A stretch of 64,000 nt of DNA, taken from positions 62,001 through 126,000 of the forward strand of contig NZ_JAFCMM010000006.1 in assembly GCF_018131225.1 (NCBI RefSeq), in the 5' to 3' direction. Origin of the DNA: Bradyrhizobium sp. U87765 SZCCT0048 (lineage in GTDB: Bacteria > Pseudomonadota > Alphaproteobacteria > Rhizobiales > Xanthobacteraceae). A program made the translations under genes and the position numbers. The notes beneath the pieces are model-generated. The model had not been told where the DNA came from. It was given only the letters and a program-made list of their open reading frames with translations, and did no database searches. This document shows positions 40,185 to 47,806 of this stretch, piece by piece (within the stretch, counting starts at the first letter, position 1; every line of letters begins with the position of its first letter).

Positions 40185-40964
40185 ATGAAAACAATCCACA
40201 TTCTGCCGAGCGTTTCGGCTGGAATCGAACTTCGGCATGCGCTGCAACTGGTGGCGCGTGATGATGAGGTGCTGTCTTTTTGCGACGATCTCAGTTGCGG
40301 TCCGATCGATACAAACGTGCCTTCGTCGCGTGCCAATTGGTGGAATCAATTTCATGATGGGCTGGCACTGGGGGATGACCGTCCCGAGTCCTGCGAACAT
40401 GATCTCTGCGAGTTCTGGAGGCGCGCGACCGCGCCAGGTCTTCGGCGTATCGTTTGGTTCGGCCGTCACTCGGCGCTGGAGCTCGCGTTCTTTCTGGCCT
40501 GGACTGAACGACTGGGGGAGATGCCCTGCGAGATCATCGATGTCACGGAGAGTGGTCCGACGGTGCTGTCCCGACCGGTCGAGGCTGTCTCGATCGTGCC
40601 GGCGGAAGCGTTAAGGCTGCTGTTCGGGACCGAGCGGCCGATGATGCGCGAGGAAATCGACGAGAACAGGCGGCGTTGGCAGCGTCTGCAAGGCGAGAAC
40701 GCGCCTTTTCGGGTTGTCACGGAAAGGGGGCTGGTTTCTGCATCGGCCGACCATTTCGACGCACTGCTTCTGTCGCACGCGACATCGGATTGGCAGGAAA
40801 TCAGGCGCGTGGTCGGGCACGCACTGGGGACGAGTTCCGAGCCGTATTTTCAGGTCGGCGATCTGATGTTGCGCGCACGCGTGGTGGCCCTCGTCAACGA
40901 GGGCCGGCTGCTCGCCGATGGCGATTCCTGGGACTGGAGGCGTCAAGTCCGGCTGCCGGCGTGA
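40185..40964 (+). CDS. DUF1835/DUF3658 domain protein
   Basis: A 259-residue protein. The N-terminal DUF1835 part reads MKTIHILPSVSAGIELRHAL followed by VLSFCDDLSCGPID and an RIVWFGRHSALELAFFLAWTERL helix. The C-terminal half resembles DUF3658 (ADHFDALLLSHATSDWQEIRRVVGHALG). No catalytic function is established for the family. ATG at 40185 chosen for the MKTIHILP start; it has only a weak GAACCTGAG site. Codon use is less GC-biased than that of its neighbours, and it is isolated between repeats, both hints of acquisition. Confidence 0.78.
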   Translation: MKTIHILPSVSAGIELRHALQLVARDDEVLSFCDDLSCGPIDTNVPSSRANWWNQFHDGLALGDDRPESCEHDLCEFWRRATAPGLRRIVWFGRHSALELAFFLAWTERLGEMPCEIIDVTESGPTVLSRPVEAVSIVPAEALRLLFGTERPMMREEIDENRRRWQRLQGENAPFRVVTERGLVSASADHFDALLLSHATSDWQEIRRVVGHALGTSSEPYFQVGDLMLRARVVALVNEGRLLADGDSWDWRRQVRLPA

Positions 40965-41009
40965 TCGTCTGACGCTGTCGACGGTGTGAGCGGAACTGGA
41001 CCGCTCATG

Positions 41010-41993
41010 TCAATCCAGCACCGGCGGCTTCGCCAAGCCCATGCGCTTGAGCTGCTCGGCAAGTTCGGCGAGGCGGGATTCGCGGTAGGCGTCGACGTCC
41101 ATGCCGGCGTAGTCGAGAAAGCCCTGGCCGGTGCGCAGGCCGATGCGGCCTTCGGCCATGTTCTTCTGGATGATGTCGGGCGCGACATAGCGCTCGTGGC
41201 CGAGCGCGCCGGAGAGATAGCGGCTGGCATAATAGAGAATATCGCCGCCGCCCCAGTCGATGAACTCCAGAAGGCCCAGCACCGCGAAGCGGAAGCCGAA
41301 GCCGTACTTGATCGCCTTGTCGAGATCGGCGGCGCTGGCGACGCCTTCCTCGACCATGCGCGCGGCCTCGTTCATGGCGAGCGCCTGGATGCGCGGCACG
41401 ATGTAGCCGGGCCGCGCCGCGCAGGTCACCGGCACCTTGCCGATGCTCTCCAGCAGCGCGGTGAGGCGCGCGGTGACGTCCGGCGACGTCTTCTCTCCCG
41501 GCGACAGCTCGACTAGCGGCACGAGGTGGGCCGGATTGAGCCAGTGGGCGTTGAGGAAACGTTCGGGGTGGGTGACCGCCGGGGAGATGTCGTCGACCAG
41601 GATGGTGGAGGTGGTCGAGGCGATGATCGGTGTGGGGCCGGCGAGGTCGGAGGCCCGTGCCAGCGCCTCGCGCTTGAGGTCGACGACCTCGGGCACGCCC
41701 TCGAAGATCACCGCGGCGGAGGACAGCGCCGCGCCGGCATCGCTTTCCGGCACCACATGAATGCGCGCCATCAGCGTATCGATGTTCGCGTCGCTCAGGC
41801 CATTGAGGCGGCCGAGGCTCTCGAACGTCTTGCGGATCTCGGCGCGGGCGTCCGCGGCGAGGGCATCGAAGGCATCCTGCGGCCGGGCCTTGAAGTCGAC
41901 GATCGAAACCTGATGGCCGGCATAGGCGAAGGCGACGGCGATGCCGCGGCCCATCCGTCCGGCGCCGAGGCAGGCGATGCCAGCGCGGCTCAT
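41010..41993 (-). CDS. 3-hydroxyacyl-CoA dehydrogenase family protein
   Basis: A 327-residue NAD-dependent dehydrogenase with the Rossmann start GIACLGAGRMGRGIAVAFAYAGHQVSIVDF. The second half has the catalytic-type NAHWLNPAHLVPLVELSPGEKT and the C-terminal domain RPGYIVPRIQALAMNEAARMVEEGVA. Relatives oxidise 3-hydroxyacyl-CoAs or L-carnitine. It is the last gene of the minus-strand operon beginning at 47344; its ATG overlaps the stop of the upstream gene by four bases. Confidence 0.9.
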   Translation of the reverse strand: MSRAGIACLGAGRMGRGIAVAFAYAGHQVSIVDFKARPQDAFDALAADARAEIRKTFESLGRLNGLSDANIDTLMARIHVVPESDAGAALSSAAVIFEGVPEVVDLKREALARASDLAGPTPIIASTTSTILVDDISPAVTHPERFLNAHWLNPAHLVPLVELSPGEKTSPDVTARLTALLESIGKVPVTCAARPGYIVPRIQALAMNEAARMVEEGVASAADLDKAIKYGFGFRFAVLGLLEFIDWGGGDILYYASRYLSGALGHERYVAPDIIQKNMAEGRIGLRTGQGFLDYAGMDVDAYRESRLAELAEQLKRMGLAKPPVLD

Positions 41994-43084
41994 CGCGGGA
42001 AACCTTCCTTCAGAAGCTTTTGCAGCGCCGCGCGATCGAGGCCGCCGAGGCCGACGCTCTCCAGCGTGCGGCCGTCGGCAAGGAAGTTCTCGCCGCAGAT
42101 CGCGCCGCCGATGGCGAGGAAGGCGCTGGCGAGTGGCGTCGCCACGCCGGCGAGCCGCGCTACGGATGTGAGGAACGACAGCCCGACGCGCAGGTCCTCG
42201 CGCATGTAGCGGTGTTCGGTCAGCACCAACTGCTCGCGCCAGTCGCCGGAGTCGGTGAGCCGATCATGGGAGCCGCGACCGTACATCCATTCCTCGCCCT
42301 CCTTGGCGTAGTGGTGGGCGAGCGGGAAGTGCGGAGCGCCATAGCCAAGGCGCTCGCGGATGGCGATGCGCTCGGCGTCGAGCGCGTCGGTGACGCGGCG
42401 GATCGCGGCCTGCGTGCCTTCCTTGTGAATGTCCCAGCGCTCGAAATGCTCGATGGGGCCGGCGTTCATCACGATCAGCGGCGGATGGATGATGCAGCCG
42501 GCATTCATCAGCGCGCCGGACAGCGCGTCGCCGCAATCCTCGATGACGCCAGGGAAAGCCTTGCCGATGACGGCGAGGGCATGGGGCGCGCTGCGCTGGG
42601 GGAACACGCCGGTCGGCAGCCGCCTGGCGCGGATGGTGATGGCGACCTCGAACGGGCCGTGCTTGCGGGTCAGCCAGGGCAGGGTGCCGGTCTCGGCGAA
42701 GGCGACGTCGGCGCGGTTGCCGGCGTCGTGCGCGGCCTTGGCGAAGATGAACGAGCCAAAGGTCGCCGGCGGCAGGTACACCACCTGGCCGTCGGTGAGA
42801 TGCGGCGCGAGCGCGCGGGCGATGTCGTGCTGGGCGAAGGCCGGCGCCGGGCAGACGATCAGCTCGGCGCCGCGCACGGCCTCGGCGATGTCGGTGGTGA
42901 CGAGGGCGAGCTGCGCGTCATGGCGGCCGCGCGCGTCCTTGACCGCGATGCGTGATCCTGCGGCGCGGTGCTGCGCCACGGCCTCCGTGTCGCGCCGCCA
43001 CAGCCGCACCTCATGGCCCTGCAATGCGAAGTCGCCCGCCGCCGCGAACGAGCCGTTGCCGCCGCCGAGAACCGCTATCTTCAC
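41990..43084 (-). CDS. NAD/NADP octopine/nopaline dehydrogenase family protein
   Basis: A 364-residue dehydrogenase: Rossmann domain VKIAVLGGGNGSFAAAGDFALQGHEVRLW and an octopine-dehydrogenase helical domain with GCIIHPPLIVMNAGPIEHF ... HFPLAHHYAKEGEEWMYG. Relatives oxidise N-(carboxyalkyl) amino acids (opines) or related imino-linked acids. GTG at 43084 is preferred since GAAGAGGG lies seven bases before it; a TTG at 43102 is the alternative. It overlaps the next gene. Its role in this operon is unclear; cleaving a C-N bond or reducing/oxidising a hydroxy acid are possibilities. Confidence 0.85.
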   Translation of the reverse strand: MKIAVLGGGNGSFAAAGDFALQGHEVRLWRRDTEAVAQHRAAGSRIAVKDARGRHDAQLALVTTDIAEAVRGAELIVCPAPAFAQHDIARALAPHLTDGQVVYLPPATFGSFIFAKAAHDAGNRADVAFAETGTLPWLTRKHGPFEVAITIRARRLPTGVFPQRSAPHALAVIGKAFPGVIEDCGDALSGALMNAGCIIHPPLIVMNAGPIEHFERWDIHKEGTQAAIRRVTDALDAERIAIRERLGYGAPHFPLAHHYAKEGEEWMYGRGSHDRLTDSGDWREQLVLTEHRYMREDLRVGLSFLTSVARLAGVATPLASAFLAIGGAICGENFLADGRTLESVGLGGLDRAALQKLLKEGFPR

Positions 43085-43136
43085 CTTGGTGCCCTCTTCC
43101 AATCGAGTTGCTTCATTTCAATCGTGTCTTCATTCC

Positions 43137-43250
43137 GTCACCCTGAGGTGGCCGCGCTCCTCAGCGCGGCCCTCGAAGGGCGACGGCCCCATAATCCGTA
43201 TTGGCCGTCCATCCTTCGAGGCGCGCTGCGCGCCCACCTCAGGATGACGG
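43137..43250. repeat. Dispersed repeat, family A variant
   Basis: CGTCACCCTGAGGTGGCCGCG ends in CGCGCCCACCTCAGGATGACGG-like sequence on the right, with hairpins such as GGCCGCGCTCCTCAGCGCGGCC inside. It lies within the operon, between the ligase and the octopine-type gene. Confidence 0.72.
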
Positions 43251-43308
43251 ATTGAAAATCCACCCTCGCGTCGCACCCATCAACGTTGCGCCGGCGAGCG
43301 AACCCTGT

Positions 43309-43386
43309 AGCCCGGATGAGCGCAGCGATATCCGGGGTGACTCCCGGTGCGGCTCTGTCCCGGATGTCGCTTCGCTCATCCGGGCT
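43309..43386. repeat. Family C repeat, inverted pair
   Basis: AGCCCGGATGAGCG at the left end and CGCTCATCCGGGCT at the right are exact complements, with TATCCGGGG and CCCGGATGTCGCTTCG inside. The element ends six bases before the stop codon of the ligase gene. Confidence 0.75.
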
Positions 43387-43392
43387 GCGGGC

Positions 43393-44919
43393 TCATTCTC
43401 TCCTCACGCTTTCCTTCAACCTGAAATGCTGCACCTTGCCGAGCGCGGTGCGCGGCAGGTCTTCGACGAACACGACGTCGCGCGGCACCTTGAAGCGGGC
43501 GAGCTCGGCCTGGACATGGGCAGTGAGCGCGACCTTGAGCGTGTCGGGCGCGACCGTGCAGCCGGTGCGGCGCACCACATAGGCCACCGGCACCTCCTGC
43601 CACTTCGGATCGGGCACGCCGATGACGCCGACATCGGCGACTTCAGGATGCTGCAGCAGCACCCGCTCGATCTCGGCAGGATAGATGTTCTCGCCGCCGG
43701 AGATGATCATGTTCTTCTTGCGGTCGTGCACCCAGACATAGCCGTCGGCATCGCGGGTGCCGATGTCGCCGGTGCGGTACCAGCCGTCGTGCAGCGCGTC
43801 GCGCGTCGCCTGTTCGTTGCCCCAGTATTCGAAGAACACGTTGGGGCCGCGCACCACGATCTCGCCGGCGGCGCCGGGCGCCACCTCCGCGCCGTCGTCG
43901 TCGACCACGGCCGCCTCGCACCACAGGCCGGGCAGGCCGGTCGAGCCGCGCCGGCTGAGGTCTCCGCCGATGCGGGTGTAGATCGCGATGGGACAGGTCT
44001 CGGTCGAGCCGTAGACCTGCAGCACCGGCACGCCGCGCGCGGTGAAGCGGTCGATCAGCGCCGGCGGCACGATGGTCGAGCCGGTGGCGATGGCTTTGAG
44101 CGACGACAGATCGGTGTCCGCCCATGCCGGATGGTCGAGCACCGCCTGCATGGTGGCCGGCACCAGCACGGTCAGGGTCGGGCGTTCCTGCGCGATGGTC
44201 GCGAGCGTGTGGTCGGGCGTGAAGCGGTCGTGGATGGTGACGGTGGCGCCATGATGCAGCGCCGGCGTGGTCTGGATATTGAGCCCGCCGACATGGAAGA
44301 ACGGCAGCACGGTCAGCACATGGTCGTCGGACGTCAGGCCATGCATGTGCTGGCTCATCATCCCGTTCCACAGCAGCGCCTCCTGGCGCAGCACCGCGCC
44401 CTTCGGCCGGCCGGTGGTGCCGGAGGTGTAGACGATCAGCAGCGGACAGGAGAGGTCGGTGTGCGGGTTGCGGCCATCGCCATGCGCCCGCGTCAGCAGC
44501 GTGTCGAAGGACAAGCCGCGCTCGGGCGTGAAGTCGAGGCCGACCGGGCGGGCGTCAGGCAAAGCGGCGGTAAGAGGCGGCAGCAGCGTGGCGAACGCCT
44601 GCTGCAGCACCACCACCTTCACCGTGGCGTCGGACAGGATGAACACCTGCTCGGCGACCGCGAGCCGCCAGTTCAGCGGCACCAGCATGGCGCCAAGCCG
44701 CGCGCAGGCGTACAGCAGCACGAGATAGTCGGGATGGTTGAGGCTGAGGATCGCGACGCGATCGCCGCGGCCGACGCCGTATTCCGCCTTGAGCGCCTGT
44801 GCTGTCGTTGCGATGCGCTGCTGCAGCTCCGCATAGGTCAGCGTCCCGCCGTCGAACCGCAGCGCCGGCTTGTCCGGAGTGAAGGTGGCGTTGCGTTCGA
44901 TGAGGTGCGAGAGATCCAC
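43393..44919 (-). CDS. Acyl-CoA synthetase (AMP-forming)
   Basis: A 508-residue adenylate-forming ligase: P-loop YTSGTTGRPKG, VYGSTETCP, YRTGDIGTRDADGYVWVHDRKKN and the C-terminal IISGGENIYPAEIE, with a near-terminal LPRTALGKVQ lysine. It activates a fatty or aromatic carboxylic acid as CoA thioester. The GTG at 44919 begins the conserved VDLSHLIERNATFTPDKPAL; a TTG at 44943 is possible. Third gene of the operon from 47344, separated from its neighbours by repeats of families B and A/C, so transcription must read through them or an internal promoter exists. Confidence 0.92.
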   Translation of the reverse strand: MDLSHLIERNATFTPDKPALRFDGGTLTYAELQQRIATTAQALKAEYGVGRGDRVAILSLNHPDYLVLLYACARLGAMLVPLNWRLAVAEQVFILSDATVKVVVLQQAFATLLPPLTAALPDARPVGLDFTPERGLSFDTLLTRAHGDGRNPHTDLSCPLLIVYTSGTTGRPKGAVLRQEALLWNGMMSQHMHGLTSDDHVLTVLPFFHVGGLNIQTTPALHHGATVTIHDRFTPDHTLATIAQERPTLTVLVPATMQAVLDHPAWADTDLSSLKAIATGSTIVPPALIDRFTARGVPVLQVYGSTETCPIAIYTRIGGDLSRRGSTGLPGLWCEAAVVDDDGAEVAPGAAGEIVVRGPNVFFEYWGNEQATRDALHDGWYRTGDIGTRDADGYVWVHDRKKNMIISGGENIYPAEIERVLLQHPEVADVGVIGVPDPKWQEVPVAYVVRRTGCTVAPDTLKVALTAHVQAELARFKVPRDVVFVEDLPRTALGKVQHFRLKESVRRE

Positions 44920-45027
44920 GGCGTTTGCTCTACATCGCAGCAAGGATGGGAGAAGCGGTTGCGGTCAGTGTCCGCCATGCCGATGAGAGGCGCTCACCGC
45001 ATGAATCAGCGCTTCTGTGATATTTTG

Positions 45028-45132
45028 CGTCATCACCGGGCCGGCGCGTCAGCGCCGTGACCCGGTGATCCAGCTTAAGGTGGGCGAGCGCTGTGCGAAA
45101 GCTGGATTGCCGGGTCAAGCCCGGCAATGACG
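45028..45132. repeat. Dispersed palindromic repeat, family B
   Basis: GCGTCATCACCGGGCCGGCG ... GACCCGGTGATCCAGCTT and AAGCTGGATTGCCGGGTCAA ... GGCAATGACG. It lies in the gap 44920-45238 between two genes of the same operon; nothing else is seen in that gap. Confidence 0.8.
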
Positions 45133-45238
45133 CCGAGAGTGGAGTGCGGCTCACCGTCCCAGACACCGAAGTCCCGTTTATGCCGGTTGTCCCGGACGCG
45201 CGGTCGAACCGACGATCACTGTGTCCGGGCATGGCGTG

Positions 45239-46525
45239 TCACTCATCCGTCTCGCCCGCCTCGTACAGCGACTCGCGGCCGATGCGGTCGAGGCAGAGTT
45301 CGGCGGTCCAGGGCAGCATCAGCGAGCCGCAGCGACTGTCGCGGTAGATGCGCTCCAGCGGCAGCGATTTCAGCATCGCCTGGCCGCCGCAGGTGCGGAT
45401 CGCAAGGCGCGCGAGATCATTGGCGCCTTCCATGGTGGCGTACTGCGCCGCATAGGCGCGCAGCACCTGCTCCTTGCTCGGATTGGGGCAGGCTTCCGTC
45501 ACCGCCTGGAACCAGATCGCCTTGATCTGCTCGAGCTTGACCTGCATCTCGGCGACCGCGATCTGCTTGGTCGGGTACATCCGCCGCTTCACCGGCGGCG
45601 TGCCCGGCACCTCGCCGCGCAGGTATTTGACCGTGAAGTCGAATGCGGCCTGGGCCAGGCCCATATAGGTCGGCGACAGCGTCAGGAACATGTGCGGCCA
45701 GCGCAGCGCCGCCTGGAAGTAGACGCCGCGCGGCAGCATCGCCGCGTCCTCGCCGACGAACACGTCCTTGAAGATCAGCGTGCGCGACACCGTGCCGCGC
45801 ATGCCCAGCGGATCCCAGTCGCCGACCACGGAGACGCCGGGCGCGTCCGCGGGAATGGCGAGATAAAGCGTGTTGCGGCGCGACGCCTTCTCGCCCTCGG
45901 CGACCTCGGTGCAGAGCACGCCGTAGTAGTTGGCGTGGCCGGACAGCGAGGCAAAAATCTTCTTGCCGCTGACCAGCCAGCCGCCCTTGACGGGCTTCGC
46001 CTCGGTGCCGAACGCGACGCCGCCGGCCGCGGCCGCGCCGCCTTCGGAGAACGGCTGGGAGTAGATCGCGCCGTCGTCGATGATGCGGCGATAGTGCACG
46101 GCACGGCGCTTGTCGTGTTCGGCGCGGGTTGCCGCATCCATCTCGAGGTCATCTGCGAGCGGGCCCGACCACAGCGTCGAGCACACATGCATGTTCCAGG
46201 TCAGCGCAGTGGCGCCGCAGTAGCGGCCGATCTCGGCTGCGGTCAGCGAATAGGTCTGGTAGTCGGCGCCGCCGCCGCCGAGATGTTTCGGGATGGCGAT
46301 GCCGAGCAGGCCGGAGCGATGCAGGTCTTTATAGTTCTCGGTCGGGAACGTCGCCTCGCGGTCGTAAGCCGCGGCACGGCCGGCGAACACGGTCTGGCCG
46401 AGATGCCGCGCCCGCGCCATCAGCTCCGCCTGCTCGTCGCTGAGACGGAATGCCTTGGCGTCGAAGATCGGCGCGTCGGGCTTCACAGACGCAGGCGCGG
46501 AAGCGGGGCGGGGAGCAGCGGTCAT
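45239..46525 (-). CDS. Acyl-CoA dehydrogenase-family flavoprotein
   Basis: A 428-residue protein with the ACAD fold (N-terminal helices, a middle beta-domain GALYSQPFSEGGAA-like loop reading IYSQPFSEGGAAAAGG, C-terminal helices). Near the C-terminus IYRDSRCGSLMLPWTAEL stands where many ACADs have the catalytic-glutamate segment (YEGT). This makes a simple acyl-CoA dehydrogenase less certain. Members of this superfamily also act as flavin-dependent monooxygenases using a separate flavin reductase. The reductase-MarR fusion at 34365 would be a possible partner. GAAGAGGA precedes the ATG. Lies 12 bases after the hydrolase gene. Confidence 0.87.
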   Translation of the reverse strand: MTAAPRPASAPASVKPDAPIFDAKAFRLSDEQAELMARARHLGQTVFAGRAAAYDREATFPTENYKDLHRSGLLGIAIPKHLGGGGADYQTYSLTAAEIGRYCGATALTWNMHVCSTLWSGPLADDLEMDAATRAEHDKRRAVHYRRIIDDGAIYSQPFSEGGAAAAGGVAFGTEAKPVKGGWLVSGKKIFASLSGHANYYGVLCTEVAEGEKASRRNTLYLAIPADAPGVSVVGDWDPLGMRGTVSRTLIFKDVFVGEDAAMLPRGVYFQAALRWPHMFLTLSPTYMGLAQAAFDFTVKYLRGEVPGTPPVKRRMYPTKQIAVAEMQVKLEQIKAIWFQAVTEACPNPSKEQVLRAYAAQYATMEGANDLARLAIRTCGGQAMLKSLPLERIYRDSRCGSLMLPWTAELCLDRIGRESLYEAGETDE

Positions 46526-46537
46526 GGCGTCCTCTTC

Positions 46538-47344
46538 TTAAATCGTGGTCGCAAGAAACGTGTCGAGTGCGCGGTTGAAGGCGTCGGGGCGCTCGAGGCC
46601 GGCGAGATGGCCGACGCCGTCGAGTTCCACATAAGCCGCGCCGGGAATGAAGGTCGCCATCCTGGCCATCATCGGCGCGGGGGCGTTGTTGTCCTTGGAG
46701 CCCGACAGCACCAGCGTCGGCACGGCGATGTTCGGCAGCGCGGCGCGCAGGTCGAAGCCCATCAGCGCCAGCATGGTGGCGCGGTAGGTCGCCTCCGGCA
46801 CGGAGGCCATGCAGTCGCGCGCCAGCACGAGGCCGGCTTCATCGGGCGTGTCGCCGACCAGTTCAGACACCAGGGATGGGGCGAGCTGCGCCATGGTGGC
46901 GCCGCGGTCGAGCGGGCCGAGCCGTGCAGCGATGAATTGCGTCTGCCAGTCGCCGTCGGCCTTGCCGAACGCGGGGCTCGTCTGCGCCAGCACCACGGCG
47001 CTGGCGAGTGCGGGATCATTCGCCAGCGCCTGCTGCACGATCATGCCGCCGATCGAGTGGCCGACCAGGATGGTTTTTGTCGCACCGCAGCCGGCGAGGA
47101 AATCTGTCAGCGCGGCGGCGAGCGCGGCGATGCTGACCTGCGGCAGCGGCGCCGAGCCGCCATAGCCCGGCATATCCCAGGCGATGGCGCGGAAGCGGTC
47201 ATGAAAGTGGGAAAGCTGCGGCCGGAAGGCGCGGGCCGCGCCGCCGATGCCATGGAGAAAGACCAGCGGCGGCAGATGTGCAGCGCCTGCGGTCTCGTAA
47301 GCAAAACGTCCGTCGTCGGTTGTCTTCTGGGCGATATCGACCAT
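46538..47344 (-). CDS. Alpha/beta hydrolase
   Basis: A 268-residue hydrolase with oxyanion region FLHGIGGAARAF, nucleophile elbow GHSIGG (Ser97), the acid in LSGSKDNNAP and the histidine in GVGHLAGLERPD. NicD, the N-formylmaleamate deformylase that follows NicX in nicotinate breakdown, belongs to this fold with a similar serine position. The shared promoter block with the nicX-like gene makes that role an attractive guess, but the sequence alone cannot prove it. ATG at 47344 chosen over GTG at 47350. First gene of a five-gene operon reaching 41010. Confidence 0.88.
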   Translation of the reverse strand: MVDIAQKTTDDGRFAYETAGAAHLPPLVFLHGIGGAARAFRPQLSHFHDRFRAIAWDMPGYGGSAPLPQVSIAALAAALTDFLAGCGATKTILVGHSIGGMIVQQALANDPALASAVVLAQTSPAFGKADGDWQTQFIAARLGPLDRGATMAQLAPSLVSELVGDTPDEAGLVLARDCMASVPEATYRATMLALMGFDLRAALPNIAVPTLVLSGSKDNNAPAPMMARMATFIPGAAYVELDGVGHLAGLERPDAFNRALDTFLATTI

Positions 47345-47392
47345 GACCACTCTCGCAACTGCCGGATTGCTGTCGATCCTAGCAGGCTGGAA

Positions 47393-47424
47393 TTATATGA
47401 AAAGCGATAATTTTAGAGTTGAAG
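47393..47424 (-). promoter_or_regulatory. Regulatory block upstream of the hydrolase operon
   Basis: On the minus strand it begins CTTCAACTCTAAAA and ends CTTTTCATATAA, 29 of 32 bases identical to the block at 35410-35441. A TATAAT-like -10 element follows at the proximal end. It lies 48 bases before the operon's first start codon. Confidence 0.7.
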
Positions 47425-47542
47425 TATTTTTGGCGGTTGCGAAGAAGTGCTTGTGCGCGCTTCGGATTGCCGCAGTGCGGCAAAGCCTGCGCCTATTCGG
47501 CAGGCAGCGGTGATGCGTGGTTGGGCCGAGCCAAATTGACTT

Positions 47543-47649
47543 CGTCATCACCGGGCCGACGCGAAGCGTCGAGACCCGGTGATCCAGCTTTAAAACATGC
47601 GTCAGCGCACTGAATAAGCTGGATTGCCGGGTCAAGCCCGGCAATGACC
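47543..47649. repeat. Dispersed palindromic repeat, family B
   Basis: CGTCATCACCGGGCCGACGCG ends ... CGGGTCAAGCCCGGCAATGAC; the variable middle differs from other copies. It lies in the 462-base gap between the hydrolase operon and ilvD, which holds no gene. Confidence 0.8.
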
Positions 47650-47806
47650 ATCGGGTGTGTCAGGCGCGGAAGCAAATCGAAACTCGCGTGGGTCTACCTT
47701 TCGCGGTGTGCCGTTTGACTTATCGGTTTGACACCCGCGCGCACGGCGATATGGAGGAAGGCGAGCGTTTCGTGCTCGCCCATGCCATGCCAATCAGGAC
47801 GTTCCC

